Part shown: positions 16,666-24,476 of the stretch, piece by piece
Numbering within the stretch: position 1 is the first letter of the stretch
How the letters are laid out: each line of letters starts with the position of its first letter
Assembly (NCBI GenBank): GCA_012729455.1
Contig: JAAYDC010000016.1
Coordinates: forward strand, 92,847 to 156,846
Length of the DNA: 64,000 bases
Source: Chloroflexota bacterium
Lineage (GTDB): Bacteria > Chloroflexota > Anaerolineae > UBA1429
Direction of reading: 5' to 3'
The notes under the pieces: generated by a model
The model's input: only the letters and a program-made list of their open reading frames with translations
Told to the model about the DNA's origin: nothing
The model's database searches: none
Translations under genes and position numbers: made by a program

Positions 16666-17297
16666 GCCGCGTAAGGGTGTTCGTGGCAGCTCAGCTGCCC
16701 GATGGCATTCTACAAGAGGTCGGCAAGCTGCAGACGGCCATGCAAAAGATACCCGGCAACCGCTCGGTGCGCTGGGTCAATTCGAGCGGCATCCACATTA
16801 CCTTTAAATTCATTGGCGATACGGACGCCGACGAACTGCCAGCTCTCGCGCGCGCCATCGATAGCGCCGCCCTGCGGATCTCGCCGATTTTCACTGCCAC
16901 CGGCTCGTTAGGGTGCTTTCCCAACCAAACGCGTCCGCGGGTCATCTGGCTGGGTCTGCAGGATGAGCAGCACGGATTGCGGCGTGCCTTCCAGGTACTG
17001 GACGACGAAATGGCCAACGCCGGCATCGCGCGCGATACACGCCCCTTTCAACCGCACCTGACGCTTGGGCGAGTGCGTAATGGCGCGATGAGCGCCGAGG
17101 TAGAGGCTTTGGGGCGCAGCATCGCCAGCTGGCCGGCATTACCGCCGCAGCCGTTCGAGATAAACGAGGTGGCGCTAATCTCGAGTACACTCAAACCCTC
17201 CGGTGCGGAATACACCGTGTTGCATCATGTCCGCTTAGCCGCCAGGCCTGACCAGTGGCGTCCCAACACCATCCAGAGCCCCAGCATCCGCAATTGA
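16662..17297 (+). CDS. thpR: RNA 2',3'-cyclic phosphodiesterase (2'-5' RNA ligase family)
   Basis: Two-histidine phosphoesterase of 211 residues. Both catalytic HxT/S motifs are present: GIHITFKFIGDT and PHLTLGRVRN, each on a central strand of the fold. The family opens 2',3'-cyclic phosphates on RNA or makes 2'-5' linkages in vitro, and the cellular role is poorly known. Starts with ATGA overlap after the amidohydrolase. The C-terminal 25 residues past the domain are not conserved. The stop codon lies inside the -35 hexamer of the next promoter. Confidence 0.9.
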   Translation: MSRVRVFVAAQLPDGILQEVGKLQTAMQKIPGNRSVRWVNSSGIHITFKFIGDTDADELPALARAIDSAALRISPIFTATGSLGCFPNQTRPRVIWLGLQDEQHGLRRAFQVLDDEMANAGIARDTRPFQPHLTLGRVRNGAMSAEVEALGRSIASWPALPPQPFEINEVALISSTLKPSGAEYTVLHHVRLAARPDQWRPNTIQSPSIRN

Positions 17298-17323
17298 CAT
17301 GATTACTGCTCCCCCTTTATACT
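17294..17323 (+). promoter_or_regulatory. Promoter of the 17351-19310 unit
   Basis: TTGACA (17294-17299), 18-bp spacer, TATACT (17318-17323), about 28 bp before the next start codon. It overlaps the end of thpR. Confidence 0.65.
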
Positions 17324-17350
17324 CACATCTAGCTCACGATTGGAGATTGA

Positions 17351-17748
17351 ATGAGCCGCGTTGTAAACCTTTCGACCACCGGCAAGACGCGTAATCAGCA
17401 GCGCCGTACGATTGCCGAAGCCCTCAGGTTGTTGATGTTCAAGCGCGCGACCTGGCTGCCACGATCGTCTTTAGCCTGCGCGCCATCGCCGAGACCATCG
17501 AAGTGACCACCCGCGCCTGGGAAGACCGCGACTATTTTTTAAAGGCAGATCGCTTTCGCCTCGATTGGGAATGGGTAACCCCTGCCGCGCAACAGCTGAG
17601 TAAAGTAATCCTGAATGAGCGCTGGAACGAACTGCCAGAGGTGCTGGCCGAGCTGGCGCCGCGTTTCGCCGATATCAGTATCGCCAAGATGACGCGCCCG
17701 CCCGAGACCTGGGCCGGTGCCTACCGTGAGCTTACACAGAAAGGCTAA
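17351..17748 (+). pseudogene. Frameshifted small conserved protein
   Basis: An ATG at 17351 with GGAG upstream opens MSRVVNLSTTGKTRNQQRRT and continues to about 17440, after which that frame runs to a TGA at about 17501. From about 17437 another frame continues the same protein (DVQARDLAATIVFSLRAIAE) through WEDRDYFLKADRFRLDWEW to a TAG at 17748. Joined, the two parts make about 130 residues of an all-helical protein that I recall as a small conserved family of unknown function in Chloroflexi. A net insertion or deletion near 17430-17445 explains the break, and a few residues may be missing. There is no slippery run, so a programmed shift is unlikely. It may be a real inactivation or a sequence error. 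Confidence 0.65.
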
Positions 17749-17750
17749 CC

Positions 17751-19310
17751 ATGAACCTACCTACCCAAATTACTTCCGTTGCGGTGTATCAGCAGAGCGC
17801 GCGCATCGAGCGCAGCGGCATGGCGGATGTATCCGCCGGCCTTAACGACTTGCTTGTCTCCGACCTGCCCAGCACGCTCGATCCCTCCAGCGTACGCGCG
17901 CGGGTGCTCAGCCAAGGCGGCGTTAGCCTGATGGGACTGGATGTGCGAACCAGCTACTATCAGGTGCCCGTGCAGGAACAGATCAGGGACCTGACCCAAC
18001 AGCTCGAGGCACTCACAGCACGCAAACGTGCGCTCACCCTCGAGCTCGAACTACTGGCGAACCAAAAGTCATATCTGCTCAGCGCCCTGGAGACCGGCGC
18101 ACAACAGCTGCCGCGCGGGATCGCCTTTGGCAAGCGCGAGGGCGAAGCCATGCAGAGCTTTTTGGTGGCCAGCTCGGAAAAGATCGCCCAGATCGATGCG
18201 CAGCTGCCCGAACGCGAACAAGCCCTGCGCAACTTGGAGCTAGAGATCTCCCATGTCGAACGGCAGTTAGCCGAGACGGGCCGCCAGCCCGCCACCACCG
18301 GCTATAGCGTGCTGGTGAGCATCGACGCGCGTGAGGCGGCCCAGGCAGAGGTCAGGCTGAGCTACCGGGTGGCGAATGCCTCCTGGTCGCCGTTGTATGA
18401 TATCCGCCTGAGCGGAGATGCCGCACCGCAGATGACGCTTACATATCTGGCAGAGGTCAGCCAGAACAGTGGGGAGGCATGGGATAACGTCTCTCTGACA
18501 CTCTCGACCATGCGCGAGCACTCCCTCAGCGAGGTGCCCGAGATGGACCCCTGGTACCTCACGCCCATCGAAGCCATCGCCCGCCGGGCTCCGGCTTTGA
18601 TGATGGCCCGCGCGTCTGAGCCGATGCCGGAGGAATCCGCCCAAGTCTGGAACAAAGAAGAGGTTCAAGTGGCCGAGGTGATTACCTCTGGCCCGGCGAT
18701 CGCCTACCAGGCGACCCAGGCCGTCAGCATCCCGCCAGATGGCACCCCGCACAAGACGACCATCGCGGTGATCTCACTCGAGCCGGCGGTCGATTATGTG
18801 GCAGCACCCAAGCTCGACCAGGCCGCTTACCGCCGCGCCAAGGTCACCAACCGCAGCCCCTACCATTTGCTGGAGGGCGAGGCCAACCTGTTCTGGGGCG
18901 ACGAATTCCTGGGCCAGGTGCACCTGGAAGCCGTGGCACCCGAAGCCAAGTTTGAGCTCTCGCTGGGGGTGGATGAGCGCATAGCAGTAGAGCGCAAGCG
19001 TACCCTGCACGAGGTCGACAAGGTGCTGCTGCGTGATCTGCGCAAGGTGACGACCGGCTATACCACTACCCTGACGAACCACACCAGTGCACCGCAGCAG
19101 CTTGTGCTGCGCGACCATATCCCTGTCGCCAACAGCGAAAAGGTGTCGGTGCAGCTGGAATCCAGCAGCCCGGCCGCGAAACCCGACGACATGGGCCTGC
19201 TCGAGTGGCAGCTGGAACTGCCACCGCAAGTGCCGGTAGAGGTGACGTTCCAGTTCAGCATCCAGCACCCGCGCGGGGTGCGTCTACATGGCATGCCCGA
19301 GCTGGACTAG
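17751..19310 (+). CDS. MuiA-like protein (DUF4140 and DUF4139 domains)
   Basis: 519-residue protein of the mucoidy inhibitor A family. The N-terminal part (1-75, ITSVAVYQQSARIERSG and VRARVL) is the DUF4140 beta domain. A predicted coiled coil follows (about 75-185, rich in Leu, Glu and Gln). The C-terminal DUF4139 beta-sandwich starts with VRLSYRVANASWSPLYDIRL, contains the SGEAWDNVSLTLST motif and ends in a typical WQLELPPQVPVEVTF strand. No signal peptide is visible, so it is probably cytoplasmic. The biochemical role of the family is not known. It begins 2 bp after the frameshifted gene and was probably co-transcribed with it. Its stop overlaps the convergent deacetylase gene by 4 bp. Confidence 0.88.
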   Translation: MNLPTQITSVAVYQQSARIERSGMADVSAGLNDLLVSDLPSTLDPSSVRARVLSQGGVSLMGLDVRTSYYQVPVQEQIRDLTQQLEALTARKRALTLELELLANQKSYLLSALETGAQQLPRGIAFGKREGEAMQSFLVASSEKIAQIDAQLPEREQALRNLELEISHVERQLAETGRQPATTGYSVLVSIDAREAAQAEVRLSYRVANASWSPLYDIRLSGDAAPQMTLTYLAEVSQNSGEAWDNVSLTLSTMREHSLSEVPEMDPWYLTPIEAIARRAPALMMARASEPMPEESAQVWNKEEVQVAEVITSGPAIAYQATQAVSIPPDGTPHKTTIAVISLEPAVDYVAAPKLDQAAYRRAKVTNRSPYHLLEGEANLFWGDEFLGQVHLEAVAPEAKFELSLGVDERIAVERKRTLHEVDKVLLRDLRKVTTGYTTTLTNHTSAPQQLVLRDHIPVANSEKVSVQLESSSPAAKPDDMGLLEWQLELPPQVPVEVTFQFSIQHPRGVRLHGMPELD

Positions 19311-20203
19311 ACGGGGTGCTCGCTTAGCCAGTGCTCGGCGTAGCCTTCGAGCGTCTCAAAGCGGGCGCCCATATCCTGCAGCGCCGCGATTACCTGATCG
19401 AGCGCCTGCAGGGCAAACTCGCCGGTGTTGCGGTGTAGAAACGGCTTAAAGGTGATGCGCGCCTCGTCGGTTTGAATCGTCTCGGGCGTCGCGACAAATT
19501 CCCATGGGTGCAGGTAGAGCACCAGGGGTGCCTCGAGCCTTTGCGCGCAGAGGTACGCGTCCATGCGCCGGCACAGGTCGATAAACCACTTGCCCCCTTT
19601 GAGGCGCAGCATGGGCCACTGGTCGCGCGAGCGCTGCTTTTCCTCACCTGCGGTGACTTCAACATCATAGAACACCGGCACCTCGGCCAGGGGCAGATTG
19701 CCAGGCGCCGTCCAGTCGTCAGCCGCTGGGCGATAAGGCACGAACGATCGCCCCACGAAATAGGCCGGCAACGATGAATCTGCGATATAGCCCTGATCTG
19801 CCAGGGCTTGAATCAGGGTGCTAGAGCCAAACAAGCGCGGCGCGCGAAACGAACGCGGCCGGCGGCCAGCCACGCGCGTGACGGTCTCGGTTGCCAGGGC
19901 GATGCGCCCGGGGATCTCACTATCCAGGATGAGGGCGTCGCCCGGCATACTGAATACCGCGTCGCCGAGGGTTTCGTGGTACATGGTGTGGCAGCCAATC
20001 TCGTGGCCAGCCGCAGAGATCTGCTCGACCAGCCCCGGAAAGGCGAGCGCCTCGCGCCCAGTGAACATGAAACTGGCCGGGATGCCGCGCGCCGCCAGGA
20101 TCTCGAGGATGCGCGGGGTTCCCTCGCGCATCCCATGATAGTCGCTGGTCCATGAGCCGGTGTCGGGCTCCATATCGAACGAAACGATTACGCTGCGCTG
20201 CAT
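19307..20203 (-). CDS. Polysaccharide deacetylase (NodB homology) family protein
   Basis: 298-residue carbohydrate esterase family 4 fold. The first catalytic strand is VIVSFDMEPDTG, with the metal-binding DxE variant. The histidine pair is in GHEIGCHTMYHE (HxxxH), and FRAPRLFG is motif 3. LYLHPWEF near residue 230 carries a late histidine. No signal peptide or membrane helix is seen, so unlike cell-wall chitin or peptidoglycan deacetylases it is probably cytoplasmic, closer to the allantoinase (PuuE) side of the family. Last gene of the operon with an M24 protein and a FAH-family protein, which suggests a small-molecule catabolic role. Confidence 0.85.
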   Translation of the reverse strand: MQRSVIVSFDMEPDTGSWTSDYHGMREGTPRILEILAARGIPASFMFTGREALAFPGLVEQISAAGHEIGCHTMYHETLGDAVFSMPGDALILDSEIPGRIALATETVTRVAGRRPRSFRAPRLFGSSTLIQALADQGYIADSSLPAYFVGRSFVPYRPAADDWTAPGNLPLAEVPVFYDVEVTAGEEKQRSRDQWPMLRLKGGKWFIDLCRRMDAYLCAQRLEAPLVLYLHPWEFVATPETIQTDEARITFKPFLHRNTGEFALQALDQVIAALQDMGARFETLEGYAEHWLSEHPV

Positions 20204-20216
20204 CGGCTGACCTCGC

Positions 20217-21383
20217 TTAACGGCTGAAATACTCGTCCATCATCGGGCTAAAGGGTACCGGGCCGCTTTCGGTGATCTCATAGCCCGTCTCGATGCGTGC
20301 GCCGTGCAGCTCGGGATGCCCGAAAAAGCTCACGTCGACACACACCGCCATGCCGGGCTTTAGCACATCGTTGCTGTTGGGCCCAAAGAAGGGCTCTTCG
20401 GCCTCGTGCAGGCCAATGGTGTGTGCAAAGGGGCATACCAGGTACTTCCAAAAGCCGTGCTTGACAAAATAGTCGCGCCCGGGAGCGTCGATCTCACGCC
20501 CAACCTTGCCCACCACCAGCCGTTCCTTGGTGAGGTGCATCACTTCTTTGAGGTGCTTGAAAGCCTCCTGCTGGGCGGGCGAATAAGTGCCATCGACGGG
20601 CAAAAAGTCGCCCACCACGCCGGCATAACCTCTGACCTTGGGAGCAATGCCGATCATCACCGTTTCGCCAGCCTGCATGATACGGCTGGTAGCCGTCGGC
20701 ACCACCGCGCTGGAGCGCTCACCCGACCCGACGATCGGGCTAAAGCCGAATCCGCTGGCACCGCGGCTGCGCGCGGCGTATTCTCCCACGGCAGCCACCT
20801 CAATCTCGCTGACGCCGGGAGCGATTTTCTCTTTCATCGCCAGGTAGCAGGCATCCGACAGTTTAAAGGCCGCCCGAATTTGCTCGAGCTCCCAGAGTGA
20901 CTTGTCATAACGTAAAGCGACGTACTGCGGGGTGATATCCACCAGCGCTGCACCGCTAAAGCCCTCGACGATCTGGCCATAACAATCGGCCGGCATGCGT
21001 CCACCGCCCACCAATCCCACCCGGCGCACATCGCCAAACATGACATGCAGCTCGTCAAAGAGGGCGGGGAAATCGGTGATGGTGGCGTTGGGATATTCCT
21101 CGTTGGGCACCATAAAGACGGTAAAGTTGCGCGTCTCGGTGATGGCACTATCCAACTTGGCAAACGGCTCGCTTTCGGGGCCGCCCAACAGCATGGGAGT
21201 GCCGCTGCGCGGGATCAGCACAGCACCGCTTTCGAACTGCGGGCACCAGCCCGTCAGGTACCAGCCATTGCCAATGTTGAACTCGTCGTAATACACCAGC
21301 ACGATATCCAGGCCCTGCTGTGCCATCAGAGCGCGCACGTTGGCGATGCGTCTGTCACGTTCCTTCAGCGTCAGATATGCCAT
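20217..21383 (-). CDS. M24-family (creatinase/prolidase-like) protein with altered metal ligands
   Basis: 388-residue pita-bread protein. The N-terminal creatinase-type domain (1-140) begins MAYLTLKERDRRI, and the C-terminal M24 domain contains FAHTIGLHEAEEPFFG, with the conserved histidine, and ARIETGYEIT, with the last glutamate. The usual ligands appear changed: where metallopeptidases have IDFG and SDITR this protein has MIGIAPKV and GYAGVVGDF, and the IEPG glutamate is replaced in VCVDVSFFG. It may therefore be a metal-free creatinase-like hydrolase and not a Xaa-Pro peptidase. ATG 21383 with AAGGAG upstream. It overlaps the end of the FAH-family gene by 29 bp. Confidence 0.85.
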   Translation of the reverse strand: MAYLTLKERDRRIANVRALMAQQGLDIVLVYYDEFNIGNGWYLTGWCPQFESGAVLIPRSGTPMLLGGPESEPFAKLDSAITETRNFTVFMVPNEEYPNATITDFPALFDELHVMFGDVRRVGLVGGGRMPADCYGQIVEGFSGAALVDITPQYVALRYDKSLWELEQIRAAFKLSDACYLAMKEKIAPGVSEIEVAAVGEYAARSRGASGFGFSPIVGSGERSSAVVPTATSRIMQAGETVMIGIAPKVRGYAGVVGDFLPVDGTYSPAQQEAFKHLKEVMHLTKERLVVGKVGREIDAPGRDYFVKHGFWKYLVCPFAHTIGLHEAEEPFFGPNSNDVLKPGMAVCVDVSFFGHPELHGARIETGYEITESGPVPFSPMMDEYFSR

Positions 21384-22293
21384 GTTTAACTCCTTGTTGT
21401 GGTGTAATGCTGATGACTGGGTTAACCAGCGCTCCCAGTCCGGCCATGCGGATCTCGATGATATCCCCTTCAGCCAGCGTAAAGATGTCTGGCGGGACAA
21501 TGCCGGTGCCGGTCATGGCAAAAACCCCTTGCGGGTATTCGTTGCAACGTCCCAGCCAGTCGGCCAGCTCGCTCAGGCGACGATGTATGCGGCTGGTGTA
21601 AGTGCTGCCGGCAAACGCCTCGCCGCCCGCGCGCAGGATGCGGCAGTCGACCTGGATATCTACCGGATTAAAGCTCGCCTCCGCCAGCACGATAAAGGGT
21701 CCCAGCGCGCAGCTGCGCGTATATACCTTGGCCTGCGGCAAATAGAGCGGATTTTGCCCCTCGATGTCGCGCGAGCTCATGTCGTTGCCGATAGTATAGC
21801 CAATGATCTCGAGTGCGGGGGTTAGCAGCAGCGTCAGCTCAGCCTCGGGCACGTTCCAGGTGGAGTCGGCCCGAATCGCCACGGCATCGCCGCTGGCGAC
21901 CACACGCGGACCGGTGGCTTTGAAAAAGATCTCCGGGCGTTCGGCGCTATAGACTTGGCCGTAGATAGTGGGCGCATTGGATTCGCGCATACGCGCTTCG
22001 CGGCTCATCTCATAAGTCACGCCAAAAGCCCACACCTCCTGGGCATCGATGGGTGCCAGATAGCGGATGCCGGCGTCAGGGTCATTGAGCTGTGCAGCCG
22101 GGCCGATCAGGCGGTAACTTTCGGTACCATCCAGCAGATCAGTAATCGCCGCCGAGGGGCGTCCCGCAGCAGCCTGCAGCCAGTCCGCTAGGCTGGTAAA
22201 GTGATCCAGGGCATAGAGTTGGCCGTTGACGACAAGGCACCAGGCGGCTTGTTGGTCGAGCATCAGGTGGCAGAGGGCGTTGTTGGGGATCAA
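21355..22293 (-). CDS. Fumarylacetoacetate hydrolase family protein (TTG start)
   Basis: FAH-type metal-dependent hydrolase, isomerase or decarboxylase of 312 residues. Core motifs are VTYEMSREAR, ERPEIFFKATGPRVV, the metal-binding EAELTLLL, IIGYTIGNDMSSRDIEGQNPLYLPQAK, and GTGIVPPD near the C-terminus. Relatives act on 2-keto-3-deoxy sugar acids or homoprotocatechuate products. I place the start at TTG 22293 because AGGAGG (22301-22306) lies exactly 7 bp upstream. The longer frame would run back through a terminator and the tRNA-His gene. First gene of an operon with the M24 protein and the deacetylase, which fits catabolism of a small acid or amide. Confidence 0.87.
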   Translation of the reverse strand: MIPNNALCHLMLDQQAAWCLVVNGQLYALDHFTSLADWLQAAAGRPSAAITDLLDGTESYRLIGPAAQLNDPDAGIRYLAPIDAQEVWAFGVTYEMSREARMRESNAPTIYGQVYSAERPEIFFKATGPRVVASGDAVAIRADSTWNVPEAELTLLLTPALEIIGYTIGNDMSSRDIEGQNPLYLPQAKVYTRSCALGPFIVLAEASFNPVDIQVDCRILRAGGEAFAGSTYTSRIHRRLSELADWLGRCNEYPQGVFAMTGTGIVPPDIFTLAEGDIIEIRMAGLGALVNPVISITPQQGVKHGISDAEGT

Positions 22294-22360
22294 GCGCTGG
22301 CCTCCTGTGTTTGTTGGGGGCATTGTAACCATGGCGCGGGATATCGTCCAGCCGTAAACG

Positions 22361-22387
22361 AAAACAGCGACCTTTGCAAGCCGCTGT
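22361..22387 (-). terminator. Terminator after tRNA-His
   Basis: Minus strand: ACAGCG (22387-22382) pairs with CGCTGT (22369-22364) and is followed by a TTTTCGTTT run. It lies just downstream of the tRNA and before the FAH-family gene. Confidence 0.55.
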
Positions 22388-22392
22388 CGTTG

Positions 22393-22467
22393 GGGTGAGC
22401 GGTGGGATTCGAACCCACGGTCTTCTGGGCCACAACCAGATGCCTTAACCACTCGGCTACGCCCACC
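22393..22467 (-). tRNA. tRNA-His (anticodon GTG)
   Basis: The minus-strand cloverleaf starts GGTGGGCGTAGCCGAGTGG. The acceptor stem has the extra G at -1 paired with C73, as in all bacterial tRNA-His. The anticodon arm TCTGG TTGTGGC CCAGA holds GTG. The T arm CGTGGGTTCGAATCCCACG is perfect. The terminal CCA is not fully encoded (CAA follows). This is the tRNA whose charging the upstream his leader would sense. Confidence 0.96.
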
Positions 22468-22484
22468 ATAGAGCGGGGTCCATT

Positions 22485-23102
22485 CTAGCTGAGGTTGTCG
22501 TTTTTGCCAACTTTAGCTGCCGACATCTTGCTGGATTGCAGATAGACATAGATCATGCGCTGCGCACTGGTCAGCAGCGTACCGATCGCCAGGATCCACA
22601 GCATCGGCACCACCAGTCCGCTGACGAGGCCGATCAGTATCAGGATGCCGCGTTCAACGCGTGACAGCAGCCCCACATGGCAGCGCACGCCGATGCCCTC
22701 AGCACGCGCTCTCGCATAGCTGACCATCATCGAGCCAAAGGTGGCGACGAGGGCCAGCAGGGCATTGCGCGGCTCGGTGGATTGCAGGCAACGCCAGGCG
22801 AGCGCCAGCAGTACCGAGAACTCGCTGACACGGTCGAGGGAAGAATCCAAAAAGCCGCCAAAAGCCGTCACGCGGTTCATCTCGCGCGCAACCGCGCCGT
22901 CAAAGGCGTCAAAAAACATCGCGACTGCCAGCACCAGGGCGCCCCAGCGCAGATCCACCAGGGCGATTATCACCGCCGCCGCCAGGTTGATTAGGCAGCC
23001 CAGGATGGTAAGCAGGTTGGGCGATGCCCCCAGCCGGATCAATACGCGCGCAATCGGCTGAACGATGCCTCTGGTGACCTTTCGCAGCCAGTTGGTTAAC
23101 AT
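22485..23102 (-). CDS. CDP-alcohol phosphatidyltransferase
   Basis: Membrane enzyme of 205 residues that joins a diacylglycerol or similar lipid from CDP-lipid to an alcohol phosphate during phospholipid synthesis. It contains the exact family signature D-x2-DG-x2-AR-x8-G-x3-D-x3-D as DAFDGAVAREMNRVTAFGG followed by FLDSSLD. Five to six membrane segments surround it (about 35-60, 95-115, 145-165 and 175-195). Similar to PgsA and phosphatidylinositol-phosphate synthases, and the acceptor cannot be decided. The ATG at 23102 has GGTGGAG 7 bp upstream. A GTG two codons before is an alternative. Confidence 0.9.
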   Translation of the reverse strand: MLTNWLRKVTRGIVQPIARVLIRLGASPNLLTILGCLINLAAAVIIALVDLRWGALVLAVAMFFDAFDGAVAREMNRVTAFGGFLDSSLDRVSEFSVLLALAWRCLQSTEPRNALLALVATFGSMMVSYARARAEGIGVRCHVGLLSRVERGILILIGLVSGLVVPMLWILAIGTLLTSAQRMIYVYLQSSKMSAAKVGKNDNLS

Positions 23103-23163
23103 AGGCACTCCACCTACAAGAATACCGCCATACTAGCCCAACAGCGCAGGCTGTCAACGTCTG

Positions 23164-23192
23164 TTGACGAGTGCGAGTGCCACTCGTACACT
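23164..23192 (+). promoter_or_regulatory. Promoter with a palindrome in the spacer
   Basis: TTGACG (23164-23169), 17-bp spacer, TACACT (23187-23192), 24 bp before the exonuclease-like gene. The spacer contains CGAGTG-C-CACTCG (about 23175-23187), a 13-bp palindrome that could bind a repressor. Confidence 0.6.
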
Positions 23193-23216
23193 TGTTCTAG
23201 TAGTCAGGATGAGAGC

Positions 23217-24476
23217 ATGAGCAGCAACCGCATTGCAGAGCTGCGCGCACGTCTGCAGCAGATGGGTCTGATCAAGCCGGCCAGCAAAGTCGTTGCTCGC
23301 CCTGCAAAGCGCACCATCGAACAGCTGGTACCGGGCGTGTGGCGCGAGGCTGCCGGCATGCGCTGTTATTATCACGTGGAAGCATATCCCCTCGAGCACG
23401 CGCATGGCTGCCGAGCCCTGCGCGAGGCGCTGGAGGTTGCCCCTGACGAGTGGACGCCCTTCCTGGTCAACCTCGAAGAGGCTCCGCTCGACCTGCGCCA
23501 GGCGGTATTCATCGATACCGAGACCTCTGGCCTGGGGCAGAATCCCTCGACCTATGTCTTTATGGTGGGGGCAGGGCGCTTTATCGGCAACCAGTTCATT
23601 GTTGGGCAGTACCTGATGCCCGATTTTGTCTCCGAAGAGGCCCTGCTCGAGCTGCTGGCTGCCGACCTGGATGGCCGCCGGGGGCTGGTGACCTTTAACG
23701 GCCGCACATTCGACTGGCCTCTAATCGAGATGCGCTACATGCTCAACCGGCGCATCCCCCCGGATGTGGCCTCTCCGCACCTCGACCTGTTACCTCTGGC
23801 GCGGCGACTGTGGCGGCGCCGGCTGGTCTCGTGCGCGTTGGGATCGCTCGAAAACAACCTGCTGGGTCTGCAGCGCAGCGGCGCGGATGTGCCAGGGTAT
23901 CTCATCCCTCAACTGTATCGCGAATATGTCGATTACGGCCTGGCCGAACCGATGGCCGGCGTTTTTTACCACAATGTCCAGGACGTGCTCAGCATGGTCT
24001 CACTGTCAGCCATAGCTGGCCAAACCCTCTCTGCGCTGGGAAACCCCGACATGGCGCCGGCAGCTGATTTTCTGGCGTTGGGCAAGCTCTTTACCCGCCT
24101 GGGCCGGCACGACGACGCCCTGCGCGCCATGGAGCTGGCGGCGGGCAGCGGCCCCGATCGCGACGAGCAGGCACTGGCGCTCAGGCAGTGGTCGATGCTG
24201 CTCAAGCGCCTCGGCAAATGGCAGGAAGCCGCCGATATCTGGGAGGCGCAGCTGGGGCCCGACAGCTTGTATGCCTACGAGGAGCTGGCCAAGTATCACG
24301 AACACCAGCGGCGTGACCCGTACGCCGCCGCCGTGGTGGTGCGCCAGGCGCTCGAGCAGCTGGCCGCACAGGGGGCCGTGCTCTCGCGTCTTGAGGCTCA
24401 GCTGTACGAGAACAGTTTCAGGCACCGTCTGGAACGTCTGGAACGCCGAACAGCCCGCCAGGACGGGACGCGCTGA
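23217..24476 (+). CDS. RNase H-fold exonuclease, YprB-like, with TPR-like tail
   Basis: 419-residue protein. The central domain (about 100-270) is a DEDD-type ribonuclease H-like exonuclease. It shows VFIDTETSGLG with the first two acidic residues, VTFNGRTFDWPLIEMR, HLDLLPLARRLW and the last aspartate in FYHNVQDVLSM. This matches the YprB family. The C-terminal 130 residues form TPR-like helical pairs (FLALGKLFTRLGRHDDALRA and LKRLGKWQEAADIWEAQ). In other bacteria YprB sits next to a YprA helicase, but no helicase is beside it here. The last 59 bp overlap the convergent GNAT gene. Confidence 0.85.
   Translation: MSSNRIAELRARLQQMGLIKPASKVVARPAKRTIEQLVPGVWREAAGMRCYYHVEAYPLEHAHGCRALREALEVAPDEWTPFLVNLEEAPLDLRQAVFIDTETSGLGQNPSTYVFMVGAGRFIGNQFIVGQYLMPDFVSEEALLELLAADLDGRRGLVTFNGRTFDWPLIEMRYMLNRRIPPDVASPHLDLLPLARRLWRRRLVSCALGSLENNLLGLQRSGADVPGYLIPQLYREYVDYGLAEPMAGVFYHNVQDVLSMVSLSAIAGQTLSALGNPDMAPAADFLALGKLFTRLGRHDDALRAMELAAGSGPDRDEQALALRQWSMLLKRLGKWQEAADIWEAQLGPDSLYAYEELAKYHEHQRRDPYAAAVVVRQALEQLAAQGAVLSRLEAQLYENSFRHRLERLERRTARQDGTR

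Noticed and set aside
17351..17748. Programmed ribosomal frameshift
   Set aside because: No slippery heptamer or downstream pseudoknot was evident near 17440, and such a shift is not known in this family.
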